DNA of 64,000 nucleotides from Trichopria drosophilae (Eukaryota > Arthropoda > Insecta > Hymenoptera > Diapriidae). The stretch is taken from positions 17,502,001 through 17,566,000 of the forward strand of contig CM059586.1 of the NCBI GenBank assembly GCA_030407085.1, written 5' to 3'. Below the pieces are notes generated by a model. That model saw only the letters and a program-made list of their open reading frames with translations, made no database searches and was not told the DNA's origin. The position numbers were made by a program, and so were the translations under genes. Below, in pieces: positions 1-11,517 of the stretch; position 1 is the first letter of the stretch; each line of letters opens with the position of its first letter.

Positions 1-1646
1 ACGTTTTAAGCATAAGTAAATTAAATTTACTGTATGTGTTCATTAAATTTCTATATATTTGAAGAATGTACATTTCAAGTGCATACGTACATGATTTTGA
101 ATGTGGTTTTGCTAATATTCAATTACATGTGCATGAAGTCTCAACAAACATAACAAACATATTTGCCAGACGTGAGTACACGATGTTGGATTAATGTAAT
201 TAAAATTATTTACCAAAAATAATCTTTTAAATTCCAGGAAAATTAATTATTAGTTTTCCTATTATTTCTTATAGTGAGGAAAGGGAAAATTGAATGAGCT
301 TGTTTGTTCGTTCCTTGCATATAATTACTTCCTGTTTATTAGTCCTTATGAAGAGTCAGATTAAATTATATTAAGCATTTCAGGAAATTTCTGAAAAAAA
401 CCTATGTATGTTTATAACTGATAAAAATGTTAACGATAACAATGACAATAGCAGTGCTGATGATAATGATGATGACGATGATGATGACGATTATACTCGT
501 ATTCCAGACAAGTTCAATCTTGTCTTTCTAATAAGACTCAAAAACGTCTTCTCATAAACTACAAAAAAATTATAAAAACTGGTCAGACACTGGATAAAAG
601 TGACCATGCAGTTTTTAAATTATCTTAAAAAAAATATTTAAATCATATTATCTAAATTAACGTCTGTAAACTAGACGAAAAAGTATTTAGGCTGTTCGTG
701 TTAAATATTATGAGTACATTTTTCCAGAAACAGAGCAGAAACTGTCCGCAGTTTATTTATTTATTTGGAATTTAGATAAATTTCAAAATAAGGAAAATAA
801 TAATCATTAAAGCCACAAGAAAAGTGAACAAGTCAAAACATGTTTAACAAAAAACAAGCATAAGTTGTGTTACAAATATTATTTCTTTTATTGTTGGAAT
901 TGGAATTTTGGTAACAAAATTTAAAAAAAGGCTTTGCATGGTATATGATCATTAGAAATATTTATTGTATAAGGATACCTAAAAGTAATTAAAATTTGGA
1001 AAGAACCAACTCTAATGTATGCTATAGACACGGAGAAAACGATAAAAATAGCATTAATCGCCTTGCTAATATCCTATCATTAGGATGACATCAATGAAGT
1101 GACTTATGCTCAAGTTTCTAAGCAATGTATAAATTAGGAAACATTAAGTTCAACTAAAAATGACTTTCATTGATTTAATTGATTAAAATGAATAATGATT
1201 TTTTATTAACTTAAATATATTATTAAACTTACTGCACATATTTATGAAAGGACACAATTTCATTATTGCTCGGATACTCTTAGAAATACTTATATTCTGC
1301 TAATATCATGGTATAAATATATTATACAGTTCTGATAAAATTTTTATGTGTATCTGCGCAGGTCTAAAATATTTAAAATTTTTGTAGAAACTTTATCAAA
1401 ACTTTATAAAGATTTTATAAAACATTTTTACCTGGGATTTAGCAATATTTGCCATGTTTTATTTTGAATATATAAGGAATAATAAGTTATAGTCATGCAG
1501 TGTTAATATTTGCTTCGAAATATATTAAAAATAAAATTGTTTATCGTTTACAGCTATGGGTTATTCAATAGATAAAAAAACATTATGATAAGAACAGTTA
1601 CGTTGTAAACTTATATACTTTCTTCTCTTTTCAGTAGGGGTATTGA
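1..1646. other. Upstream intergenic DNA, no gene seen
   Basis: AT-rich sequence with frequent stops in all frames. Apart from a short GAT-type microsatellite near 429-496 I see no coding exon, RNA gene or transposon end. It is the 5' flank of the first lipocalin gene. Confidence 0.6.
429..496. repeat. Imperfect GAT/GAC trinucleotide microsatellite
   Basis: A run of imperfect AAC/GAT/GAC triplets reads through about 65 bases. It is similar in composition to the much longer trinucleotide tract at 45090-46045. Confidence 0.7.
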
Positions 1647-1684
1647 TATATAAAACATTATGTTTATATAATAATCTTGCAGTG
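1647..1684 (+). promoter_or_regulatory. TATA box and start-site block of lipocalin gene A
   Basis: TATATAAAA lies at 1647-1655 and CTTGCAGTG at 1676-1684. The TATAAAA start (1649) is 32 bases before AGTG (1681). Gene B has TATAAAA at 7791 and CTTGTAGTG at 7818-7826, with the same 32-base spacing and the same upstream TAGGGG motif. The shared block is what supports a real core promoter here. The ATG follows about 58 bases downstream. Confidence 0.6.
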
Positions 1685-1738
1685 CCCGTTTTGTCATCGG
1701 AATTCTACGTATAAAAATTGTTATTTAATTGAAGAAAT

Positions 1739-2966
1739 ATGGCCATACTTTGGTTGTTTTTATTAAATATTTTCCTATGTGGGCAACGCGCAGCTTCAGC
1801 GGAAGTAGAAGGAAATTGTGAGCACCCTGCTACTCAAGAGAACTTGAACTTCACAAAAGTAAATTAGTAATTCATATATAATTTTTAGAATTTAAATACA
1901 GGTTATTGCAGTCGTTTTTAAAAATGCGAAAAAGTGAATTGTCATTTTTACTGATATTTGGAAACAAATCATTATTGGATTTAGTAAAATATTAATTGCG
2001 TATGTCATTAAAAAAATTGATATTTTCGTAATGAAACTTATATTTGTAGTATATGGGAACTTGGTACGGAGCGTTGCAATACCCAGCTGATGTTAGTGGC
2101 GTGAGATGTTATGTTGTTATGTACTCTACATTTGAAGGAAAGGTAGAATACCTCTCCAGTTTCGTTAAAAATGGGTAAGTGATGTCAGTTTTTATGAAAT
2201 AGGAGGGAAATTGGTATAGCACAACGAAAATGACTGAAGTATTTCACAACTTTACACCTTCTGTTTGTGAAATTTGTGGAAACGTTTTTAATCCATACTG
2301 AATGGCTGAAACGTTTTTTTATTATTCTGAATAAAATAAAAATCATTGAACAAGAGATATGAGGTAGTTAAAAAAAAGTTTCTTGTGAAAGCCTCCATAT
2401 GTCGCATGCTTCTCGTTGAAAAAATTATTATTTCACAGGAATATCTGATATATGTTTGTACGTATACATTTTAGATCCAAGTTTGGAAAAACACACTCCG
2501 GCGAAACCGATATAAGTGAAGCAGATAAAGGAAAAATAAATTACGACGGTCCGTTGAAAACTTATTGGATTTTAAACACGGATTATACTTCATATACTGT
2601 AGTATACGTTTGTCTTGAAAAGGAAAAAGAGAAAAGGTAATTATTAAGATATATATTTAGATGATTTTTGTCGCACGCTATAATTGGATTCGCAGTGTTG
2701 TTCCTCGAGTGTTGAATATATTTCATAATGGGAATTTTTTTTATAAACGCTTCAGATCTTATATAACATATTTGAAATACATAAAAACAACTTAATTGTA
2801 TCATTTAATTTGCAGCCAAGCTCAACTATACGTTTTTACTCGGGATGAGAAACCATCAGATGATGTGGTCAAAAAATATAATAAAATTATTGACGATTTA
2901 GGATTGGAGGGTATAAGTTCGTCGTCTATGGGCCCTATTAAATTCGAAAATTGTGATGTCAGATAA
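1739..2966 (+). CDS. Secreted lipocalin (insecticyanin / bilin-binding protein-like), gene A
   Basis: Four exons: 1739-1858, 2050-2174, 2475-2636 and 2816-2966, with intron phases 0, 2, 2, giving 185 residues. Residues 1-21 form a hydrophobic signal peptide, likely cut after the A-A-S-A segment. GTWY at 43-46 is the first lipocalin signature, TDY at 117-119 the second, and YVFTRDEKPS near 141-150 precedes the C-terminal helix. Mature-protein cysteines at 27, 60, 128 and 182 match the two-disulphide layout of insect bilin-binding proteins. Known members are extracellular beta-barrel carriers of biliverdin or other small hydrophobic molecules; the ligand here is unknown. The exon 3 acceptor at 2473-2474 was chosen because the stronger-looking one at 2437-2438 leads to TGA three codons on. 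The start is the first ATG after the promoter block. The tail repeats a TTGTGATGTCA segment just after the stop. It is a close tandem paralogue of gene B. Confidence 0.9.
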
Positions 2967-3028
2967 TTGTGATGTCAAAACAAAGCAAATGAAAAGCCTT
3001 TTATTACAATAGTGATCCGTTTTGAAAT

Positions 3029-3034
3029 AATAAA
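3029..3034 (+). promoter_or_regulatory. Polyadenylation signal of gene A
   Basis: AATAAA lies 63 bases after the gene A stop codon, at a normal distance for a short insect 3' UTR. Confidence 0.5.
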
Positions 3035-3357
3035 TCTGTATATAATATTGTTCTATAAAACGTGTACTTTTGAACTGTTTGACTTAAATGAAATTAAAAA
3101 TAAGTCAATGTAAAGACTATTTATTTGAATATCAATTATGAGTTGTGTTTATAAGTTATTTCTTAAAATTCAGCAGCTCCTTCGAACTCCTTTTCATTTG
3201 AGGAATAACAAAATTTATTTTAGGGTAAACTTGCGCATTCTTTTAAAATAAATGTGGTAGATGACAACGTGAACAGTTTTACTACTACAAATACTTACTT
3301 CTCACCCAAAATACGTTTAGTTTTTAGTTTAATATGAACATTTTAGATTAGGAAATT

Positions 3358-3570
3358 AGGGCAGCTCTCGACAATCAAAAACCCGACCGCTAAAAACCCC
3401 AACACTTAAAAACCTGACTAAAAGCACCTACTTGACTTCATTTTAGAAGTTTTTAGTTTGACATTACGGAATTTTGAACCAGTCGGGATACTTCGATTAT
3501 TTTATTGTCGGGATTCCGAAAGACGGGGTTTCAGGATTTAAACGCATTAGGATTTTGGTACCCAGCTGGA
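3358..3570. repeat. Word-built foldback repeat (AAAAACCCGAC type)
   Basis: The left half has repeated AAAAACCC(GAC) phrases and the right half has CGGGATT/GGATTTTGG phrases, so the ends are roughly complementary. An inverted, diverged copy lies at 42646-42873: the central CTTCTAAAAT(G/A)AAGT and TTTTAGTCAGGTTTTT segments are shared, and both right ends read GATTTTGGTACCCAGCT. It is a repeat family and codes for nothing visible. Confidence 0.65.
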
Positions 3571-5854
3571 ACTTCTACGCGTTTTCTTGACTACCTTGTA
3601 AAAGAAAAAACCACGATTGAAAATAATCCCTAGTTTTGTTAAATGTTGAATTCGAGTCTCCTAGTATTTCAAGTACCGACTAAGAGCGGTACATGAAGTA
3701 AACTTATGGATATCAGTGAAGTGAATATTACTCTGTGGAGTGTTCTTTTTAAAAAAGTAATTAAATCATTGAATGTTGAGTTTACAGTTACGAACAAAGA
3801 GTTATATGTTTATATACCAAACGAAACGTGGTTATTCTGACTCATGTATTGTCCAAAAAATAATGTTAAAGGATGATCATGAACAAAGAGTGTTTATGAA
3901 GATTCAAGTGTATCAAGAATGTCATAGAATATTGAGGATCGCTTGAAAATCATGCCGAAGCTGAACGGAGAATATGTCCATTTTTTGTTCTATGGTAGAC
4001 TGGGATTTAACATAAAATACTAACTAACCGATCTAAATAAAAGTACATATAAACTCACACAATAAAGAATTGATCGGTGTTTGAATTCCTTTATTATTTT
4101 ATAAAAATATTCCCCAAATCTGAAATATCACATAGCTGTTGTGTTCAACATTTACAGCCAGATATTCTTAACTCCAAAGTCACGCGTTGGGACTCAATAT
4201 ACAAAACTATTGACTGAATGTGAAGATCGTTTGGATGAGAACTGATATAAGACCTATCTGAGCATGGAATTTGTTTGACCTGGAAGAGTGTTTATAAGAG
4301 TAGCTCCAATCGAGCAATAAAATTGATTACTTTTATAAAATGTACAAGTGCAGTTTAATAATATGTTTAATTTAATAAAAAACAATTATTCTTGGTATTT
4401 CGATTATAATCAGAAAATTGGTGATCTTTTGTTAAACGAATTGCATTTAAGGAAAGGTTCCATTCTCCATGTGTTCTTCAGTTCTGTTGAATTTCAACTC
4501 AGGTGGTTTTGAGGACTTTCGCGCGAGTCGAACGAGATTTTGCTTTTTCCTGATTGTGAATATTCGGCTCGATAATCTCAAATAGCAGATACAATTGTTC
4601 AAAGAAATATATCGTCCTATAATAATAAAAAATATTGAACAATTTCATATAAACAATTATTTTGATCATTTTTCAATTCATTCGTTTTCAGCCAAATTTG
4701 ACCAAATTATTTTTACTTGTGATATTGAAATAAAAAATGTATTCCCATGATTTATGTTCAGTCGGTGAGCCAAATAGCTGTACACATTTGTTAATACTTT
4801 TTTCATTTTCAATATACAAGGAATGTTATATTCTTATTTCGTTGATAATTACGTTCAAAGTTATATCCGTTTATCGTGTTTAAAAGCCTGGAATGTTGTT
4901 CATTTGATAAAAGCACGATAAAAAACGCTTAAGTTACGTTGTAAAACCCTGAACTTGTACTTTTTCGTCTTGTTACTGATGGACGTAATGCTACCTACAA
5001 TTTTAGTTTGTATTATACTTCGTTTTCGAATTAGCTTAGTCATAGCCACGAATAAAAACGAGTACAAACACTCAACGTGTACAGATAAGGGGGTATCAAG
5101 GGAATTTAATTGTTAGTGAAGTGTAATAGTTCCAAATAATATTAAACTGCATAGGTGGCGTTAATAATAGCCATAGCTTTATACAGAATGTGAATAACAC
5201 CTGAAAGAGGCCTTATATTAACCAGCCTATAATCAGTTCGTGATACTTTCAAATGTTATATTCCTGATTATGTTAAAAGATTCACTATGCATTTACGTTC
5301 TGAGTATTCCATTGAAATGTGATAAAAATTCTTGTTTGTAATCAACTCTGTAACATGACTTAAAATTTATAATGTTAACTTTTACACATACTTTGCTCGT
5401 AATGGCAAAGAAGGATACTATCATAATTCTTCGTTTTCATAATATATTTCTCCTCCACCCGATCTTCGATATCGTCACCAATTAAAAAGTATTGGTATTT
5501 TCTTTTACAAAGTAAGACAGTTTCAATTACATAATTTAAAAATGATGCGGATACAACGACTAATATTTCCATGGTTCTTTGTTGACAAATTTGTAATATT
5601 ATACTGTATGACTTCTGTGAGTTATTTGTTTTGACCTTCAATTTTCTCTTCAACTAATGATTCAAAAACTGCAGAAGAGCATTAGTTGTTCAACTAATCT
5701 TATTTATAACAAACTTAATGTAACAAACAATAAGTAGTCTTATCGCAGTGGATAAATGTTATTATAACTCTTTAATAAACATCATTACTTACTTTCGGTT
5801 TACATATTTCACGGAAATATATCTCAGTTAATCCGGTAAAATAGCTATTATGAC
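3571..5854. other. Intergenic DNA, nothing recognised
   Basis: AT-rich, stop-rich sequence with no lipocalin exon, transposase motif or structured repeat that I can recognise. The open frame on the minus strand at 5375-5653 has no family features. Confidence 0.5.
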
Positions 5855-5858
5855 TTAA

Positions 5859-6130
5859 GGGGGTTCAAAAACGTAAATAAAAGATGACTGGTTAACATTT
5901 TTAAAATTCAGGCTCTGTAAGGGCAATTTTAATAAATAATAAATAAACATCACTTATTTCCGAAAATTCTCGGTCAGTTATGAATTAATATCTTTGGTAT
6001 TTTCTAAGAAACCGTCGATAGTAATTAAAATTGCCCTTACAGAGCCCAAATTTTAAAAATGTTAACCAGTCATCTTTTATTTACGTGTTTTAGTGAAATT
6101 TCGTACCATATCGGTCAAGCACTTACCTCC
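5859..6130. mobile_element. TTAA-flanked MITE with about 65-base inner inverted repeats
   Basis: TTAA at 5855-5858 and 6131-6134 flank a 272-base segment that starts GGGGG and ends CCTCC. Inside, a long inverted repeat of about 65 bases begins at the CGTAAATAAAAGATGACTGG segment (5872 onward) and recurs in reverse up to about 6086. TTAA target duplication is typical of piggyBac and Kolobok type elements. No transposase frame is present, so it would be non-autonomous. The right TTAA sits inside a perfect palindrome (CCTCCTTAAGGAGG). Confidence 0.7.
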
Positions 6131-6329
6131 TTAAGGAGGTGCTGCAATGTCCTGTACGACTTCTAAGTGACCTATTTTTTAATTTATCTCAAACAAGAAA
6201 AAGATTTTTCTGAAGAGATACGACGATAAGATTCAAAAGGTTTTGAAGAAGATAGAACCAAAAGAGTGGTTGTAAAATGTGTTTCTAAAAGGTTTCTGTA
6301 TTACAGATTAACTAAGATTATTATTAATA

Positions 6330-6660
6330 AATATCGCTCTAAACATCTACATGTCATATCTTTGAACAAGCTAAACGAAATATAATTAATGGTTAAACGA
6401 ACTTACCTGTAAGTAAAGTTCGACCATAATTATATGAGTAGCTTGTTCGAAGATATATGACCCCACCCTTTTTTCTTTCTTTTTATCTATTAATTAAATT
6501 TTAGCCCTGTCCTTGAATAAAAAATAATGTTTTATTATACCCTTATAATGAGGTTCGGGGACACAGTCACAAGTCACGAAACAGTAGAAGGGCTCATGGT
6601 AAACACAGACGATTGAAAAAATGTTGAACACTTACAGGTAAGTTCGTTTAACTATCAATT
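6330..6660. repeat. Repeat with AAGTTCGTTTAACC units; inverted copy at 11955-12040
   Basis: The segment from GCTCTAAACATCTACAT through GTTAAACGAACTTACCTG (about 6333-6408) recurs in reverse at about 11955-12040. Further partial copies occur at 6415-6460 and 6637-6660. The two main copies lie on either side of gene B. Confidence 0.65.
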
Positions 6661-6869
6661 TCTATTAATTTTATGCAGTTGATAAATAATTTTGTGTCCA
6701 AAAGGTATATATTTTTTTTTCTAAAGGAGGATGCCCACGGGTATAGGTGGCTTGGGCCCCCGGGTGTAACCTCCGAAACAAATTCGGACATTCGGAAAGT
6801 TTAAAAAATCGTTGTAGAAATGGCGTATTTTACACGTCAATAATATAAGTAGTAACAACGAATCCAAAA

Positions 6870-7148
6870 ATGTCAAAAAAAGGTCTACGTAGTTTATGGA
6901 TGGCCCCTTATGACATAATAGATAGAGCTATTGAGTTCTCCCATCTAATTTTTAGAAAAAAGAATTTAAAAAATGCTAAACAGACTTTATTAGATAATTG
7001 TTATCCTGTTTATATTATCGCAGATAGTATTAAGAAAATAATTTTCAACTTTACAACTAGATTAACACCAAAAAAGAAGATATATTTTGAAAAACTGTTA
7101 GAATTCCTTATATTAACGGAATCTCGAATAAAATTAAACAAATTTTAG
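6870..7148 (+). pseudogene. Penelope-like element RT fragment (thumb region)
   Basis: A 92-codon open segment. Its middle (RAIEFSHLIFRKKN, then NAKQTLLDNCYPVYII) resembles the part of Penelope-like reverse transcriptases just after the palm, where a line such as 'RA..LS...F..KNL..IK..L..NNYP..FI' is usual. There are no catalytic motifs, and flanking frames are closed, so it is a fragment. The assignment is from family memory without a search. Confidence 0.55.
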
Positions 7149-7788
7149 TAGATCAGAAAATCAGAATAGTATGTACATCTTATAATCTTAATCAAGGTTA
7201 ACTTCATTTCAGCTTAAATAATTTTTCGCGCAACATTTACGGATTACTAACCCTCTTATCATAAAGCATTGAATAATTTTGTTTTCTCTACTATAGTCAG
7301 TTTTATGTCAATGAAAGAGTTTATGTTTGCGTTTTAATTATTGATAAGTGAACACCAACTTTTTCAAATTTAATGATATACGTAATAAAAGTAATTGATA
7401 GAATAAGTGATATGAATAAATGACATGAAACTGTGGCTTACAGGTCTTCGGTTGAAACCCGATTATTAGCTTTGCTCCTATCGTACTAATAGCTTTAAAT
7501 ATATTAAAGGATTCTAGCAAATGAAAGAATTAGTCGTTACTTAAAATAAGGCAACCGCTATATAATTACTTCTAAATTTCGAAGATGGAAATCTGATGCT
7601 TGGAGTGGTATTGAATTGTGTGTTTTAGTCATGTAGCATCAATAATTGCATTCGAAATAGTTTTAAAATATCTCTCCTTTATCACTATTTTAAACAACGA
7701 ATATCGTTAAATTGATAACCGAAGTTCCGTCGTGAAGCCTTCAACTTCAAAGTATTTTCTCTGGTGTTCATAATGATAGGGGCAATTG
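7149..7788. other. Intergenic DNA upstream of gene B
   Basis: No gene or clear repeat is visible between the Penelope-like fragment and the gene B promoter block. Confidence 0.5.
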
Positions 7789-7790
7789 TG

Positions 7791-7826
7791 TATAAAACTA
7801 CAAGTAGCTAGGATATGCTTGTAGTG
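7791..7826 (+). promoter_or_regulatory. TATA box and start-site block of lipocalin gene B
   Basis: TATAAAA at 7791-7797 lies 32 bases before AGTG (7823) of CTTGTAGTG, exactly as in gene A. A shared TAGGGG(C/T)A segment lies just upstream in both. The conserved block suggests the two paralogues kept the same core promoter after duplication. Confidence 0.6.
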
Positions 7827-7872
7827 TAGTTCAGACGTCTAAATTACATATTAATAGGTATCTTGTATCGTC

Positions 7873-9797
7873 ATGTTATGGTTATTATTACTAAACATTT
7901 TAGCCCTCAGTCAACGTACATCTGCTTACAACGTGGAAGGAAAGTGTGAACATCCTGCTACTCAAAATAACTTCAACTTTACAAAAGTAAGACAGGAATT
8001 TCGACATTATTTTTGGAAATTTTAAGAATTCATGAGATCAACAAAACATAGTTAGTGCACATTGTTTAACAGTTAACTTGTTGTTTTCAGTACTTGGGAA
8101 GTTGGTATGGAGTAGCGCAATACCCACCCGGCGTTTCAAAAGTTAAATGTTATATTGTCACTTATAGTCAAGAAGGCGATGATACACAATATGTTTCCAC
8201 CTCTATTAATGTGGAGTAAGTGTAAATTAATTTATGTTGAGATGAAATAAAAAAAAAATTGCTTCACGTGTGACAGTTTGCTACTCTTAATGACATATGT
8301 TCATTTTATTGTAAGTGGTTGCAACTATTTGTATTATTAATATTGTAGAACCAGCAACAGGCAAAAAAATTTAATTTGCACTGGTAGTAAGTACAATTGT
8401 AAAAAGAATAAATGGTAACAAACCTAAATAGTTAACGCAAAACGTGGTAACAAGACCAGCTTATTTCTTTGTGTTTATTTTTATCAGTACCTGATGATAT
8501 TACTTAGAATATATTTTAAGATACCAAGAAGTTTTTAAAATACTTTTTGATATAGTAATTTCGTTATTACATGTATGTTATAGCTCTTGAATGCCGGTTC
8601 GGGGAAAAATACCATTTCTGGTAAAAAAATTCTACAGGAAGCATACAAAGGAAAAGTTCAATACGAAGGACCTATGACTTATTGGGTTTTGTCTACGGAT
8701 TATACTTCATATACTGTGGTGTATGTTTGTTTAGAGCAAGATGATGCAGACAATGGGTAAATATTTCGAAACATATTTTTTGTGAATTCTTAATATGCTT
8801 TTTTAAACGTGTTTTTGAATGTTAATCTTTGAGTAATGAGTTTGAAGAATATGCGAAATGTATAAAAACGTATAATACACTTTCAGGGTCATTGATTGCG
8901 AATCTGATGTAACTTTTCTAAAGTTGAAAATTATGAATGTCAACAGAATTTAAACTACAACGTTTTTCAATTTTAAGCAAATTTTTGTAAGGTTGTTGCG
9001 GGGTCTTTTAAGTTTATATTGCACCTGCCATTATGTTACCATCTTATTTATGGTATAGACTTTTTGGTTCATTTGTTTAAATTGAAGGCTAGATTTTTAC
9101 AAATCTTTTTTAAATGTTATTAACTCCGCTTAAATTTTGATCGGTATTATTATTGTATCTTTTCGATGTCTTTTACATGATGTGAACTAGAAAAGGTAGT
9201 CTTGTTTAGAGTACAAGGGTGTTATGAAGTTGTTACGAAAAAGTAAATGCCACTTTTTTTCAAAAAGATTTTAGGGAATCATTTTAATTGTTCCATACAA
9301 CTTGTCTTAAAGAGTCATAAAAACGAAACAAAAAAATATTGGAGGTGGCTTTAAATAAAAAATTTTCTGGACCCCCGTGTTTAGTTTAATAAAATGTTTC
9401 ATTTAATTAGTCTGGTAAACTCAAACTTTCCACACGCATTTGAAAAATGTCGTTCGTCACTAGTGCCGGAAATATGCAATTTCCCGCAGATGTAATGCTT
9501 GACATAAAACTCGTGCCGAGTCAATAATTACTCGTTCGGGAAATCGCATTTACCGCACTAGTAACGAAATGTACTATTTTATTACCATATTTGTACTATA
9601 ATACAATATAATTATATGTGCTAAACTAATATTGGGTTATTTAATGTTTCAGTCAAGCCCAGCTGTATGTCTTCACACGAGATGCAAAACCATCAAATGT
9701 TATTGTAAAGAAATACGAAAAAGTGATTAACGATTTAGGATTAAATGGTATAAGTTCCACTAGTATCGGTCCTATAGAAGAAGATAATTGCGATTAA
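7873..9797 (+). CDS. Secreted lipocalin (bilin-binding protein-like), gene B; exon 2/3 phase problem
   Basis: Exons: 7873-7986, 8091-8215 (or to 8210), 8584-8756 and 9653-9797. The signal peptide is residues 1 to about 18, and the mature protein opens with the same CEHPATQ..F.FTK stretch as gene A. GSWY lies at 41-44, followed by TDYTSYTVVYVCLE and YVFTRDAKPS; the C-terminal cysteine is second from last. Family knowledge gives an extracellular carrier of small hydrophobic ligands. The odd feature is that splicing the consensus donor GTAAGT at 8216 to the only good acceptor (8582-8583) gives a frame closed by TGA two codons later. Using GTGGAG at 8211 restores a 183-residue frame, but that donor is poor. 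One missing base in the assembly or a true lesion would also explain it. The other junctions match gene A in phase (0, -, 2). Confidence 0.8.
9446..9573. repeat. Inverted-repeat element in intron 3 of gene B
   Basis: TCACTAGTGCCGG...GCAATTTCCCG on the left is mirrored by CGGGAAATCGCATT...GCACTAGTAACG on the right. The arms are about 45 bases, so it is a small foldback or MITE. No clear target duplication was seen. Confidence 0.6.
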
Positions 9798-9902
9798 TAA
9801 GATAATGAGAAGTAATATAAATATTTCTGATTTTTTTAAATTTATTATATTTGTAATTAAATGTATATTTTTGGTCCTTCTGTTGATATGATACAAAAGG
9901 TA

Positions 9903-9917
9903 AATAAATAAATAAAC
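9903..9917 (+). promoter_or_regulatory. Polyadenylation signals of gene B
   Basis: Overlapping AATAAA hexamers lie about 105 bases after the gene B stop codon. Confidence 0.45.
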
Positions 9918-9919
9918 AG

Positions 9920-10740
9920 GCGTAATCAGGATATCAGTTCACATCTAGCATAATAAATCAAAATTCATTTATGAAAAAGTTTTTTTATATAAAATGTTTA
10001 AATCGACTACTATTGGGTTACGTGTAAGAAATTCGTATTAATGTTTTCCTTTGTAATTTGAATTTTATCTTGCAGTTCGTTCTGGGGGGGATATAAGTAT
10101 TGAATTTTCGCGTCATTTCCTGTAGTAATCTTTTTTGTAATTCAGTGTTTTTACCTATTTTCCGTTAAAATTTCATCATACTTATTTTATCTTCTAAGAT
10201 GATATCGTTTTTGTCGCGAGTACTGAAGAAATATTTTCTGTTACCAGTAATTTCAGTTTAGTAACAATAAATAAATATCCTTCTACTTCATTCACCCCAA
10301 GTATTTATGTCATGTATGTGCGTGTATGAGTGTTAAATATGTACCAACGTAGAAAAAACTACAAAACAAGTAGTAACATCGTAATATGATTCAAACATTT
10401 TTTAGTTGTAAAACAAATATTAACCAAAATAAATATTTACCTTTCTCAAGTAGTTATTTACTAGAAGCAATGAAATATTTTCTGGAGTTAAATAAATATT
10501 TACTTAATGTCAAGCCAGAGGAAGAAATTATTTAGTACACTGAAGTAAACATATATTTCTTTGGAGTAAATATGGACTAAAACTAAAATATACATTGCTT
10601 AATATACAACATTTTATTTTAATATATTCTTAAATAGTGTTGGTTTTTTTTTTTGGAATAGAAATTAAAACTAGTTGAGATTAATAAAGATTACAAAATT
10701 AGAGGAAAAGGAAAAAAAAACAGATAAGGGTTAATAATTT
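9920..10740. other. Intergenic DNA with degenerate AGTAAATATTT phrases
   Basis: No gene is seen. Between about 10200 and 10570 short phrases such as AAATATTTTCTG, AGTAAATAT and TTTCTTTGGAG recur loosely, giving a cryptic repetitive texture without a fixed period. Confidence 0.4.
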
Positions 10741-10784
10741 GGAGGGTTTTTTTTGTGATATAAATAATAAATGAAAATCTAGCA

Positions 10785-11240
10785 ACGTTTCGGCTGGAAT
10801 ATGAGTCCTCTGCAATGCTACTTAAGAAACCGGTGGTAATTGCGTCGTATTTATACTAAATTAGGGTAGATTCACCCAATAAGTCATAGGTTCTTCGGAT
10901 TTATTACAGAAAGGAATGGTACGCTTCCGGTAGCTTTGATGTTTCGAATCGGATGTTGACGGTGTTGGTCTCTTTTTTAATGAAATAATTTTGAAGGTGA
11001 TCTCTTTATGCTTACTTTTTTTCTTTTGCAAGTATTATGGTGTTGTCATAATCAAAATCCTGTCCAGTTTCAAGCCTGTGGTTGGTTAGACGTGTAAACT
11101 CTTCCGAGTTTTTTGCAAAAATATTCCTCTTGTGTTCGTTTATTCGTGTTTATTCGTGTTTTAGAGACCTGTACATCTGTCCGATATAAGATTTGTTACA
11201 CTGAAAACAAGGAATTTTATACACAACTCCACTTATTACT
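10785..11240 (-). pseudogene. Penelope-like retroelement, GIY-YIG endonuclease end and 3' tail
   Basis: Read on the minus strand, 11235 to about 11050 gives GVVYKIPCFQCNKSYIGQ, the GIY-YIG endonuclease core of Penelope-like elements. It continues to TNHRLETGQDFDYDNT and, after a frameshift, to NIRFETSKLPEAY, all typical of the C terminus. A duplicated AACACGAATA segment (about 11139-11160) places a stop just after KHE. Downstream on the same strand (about 10825-10785) lies AGCCGAAACGTTGCTAG, the hammerhead-like tail found in these elements. In intact elements the enzyme nicks the target and primes reverse transcription; this copy is broken. Confidence 0.85.
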
Positions 11241-11517
11241 GCTACTTAATATCATTAAATATCATTTAAATAGAAAATCCCGCTGCAACTATTTTTTCTT
11301 TACACGAATAATTTCTGGACGACATTTCATTTGACAGTTATCGGCCATTTAAGGCTTTCAATTCAGTGAATTTGACTTTAAAGTGCCAGAAAGTACCGTT
11401 TAACAATATAAACAAAATTTAAAATTGGAAAATTTATCTTAGGAATTATCTAGTACTAGTATGCATGTGTTATAATAACGAATGAATAAATTGTAATCAT
11501 TAAAAAATTAGATTTTA

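Noticed and set aside
2439..2474. Extending exon 3 of gene A to the acceptor at 2438
   Set aside because: It introduces TGA in the reading frame and is not matched by gene B.
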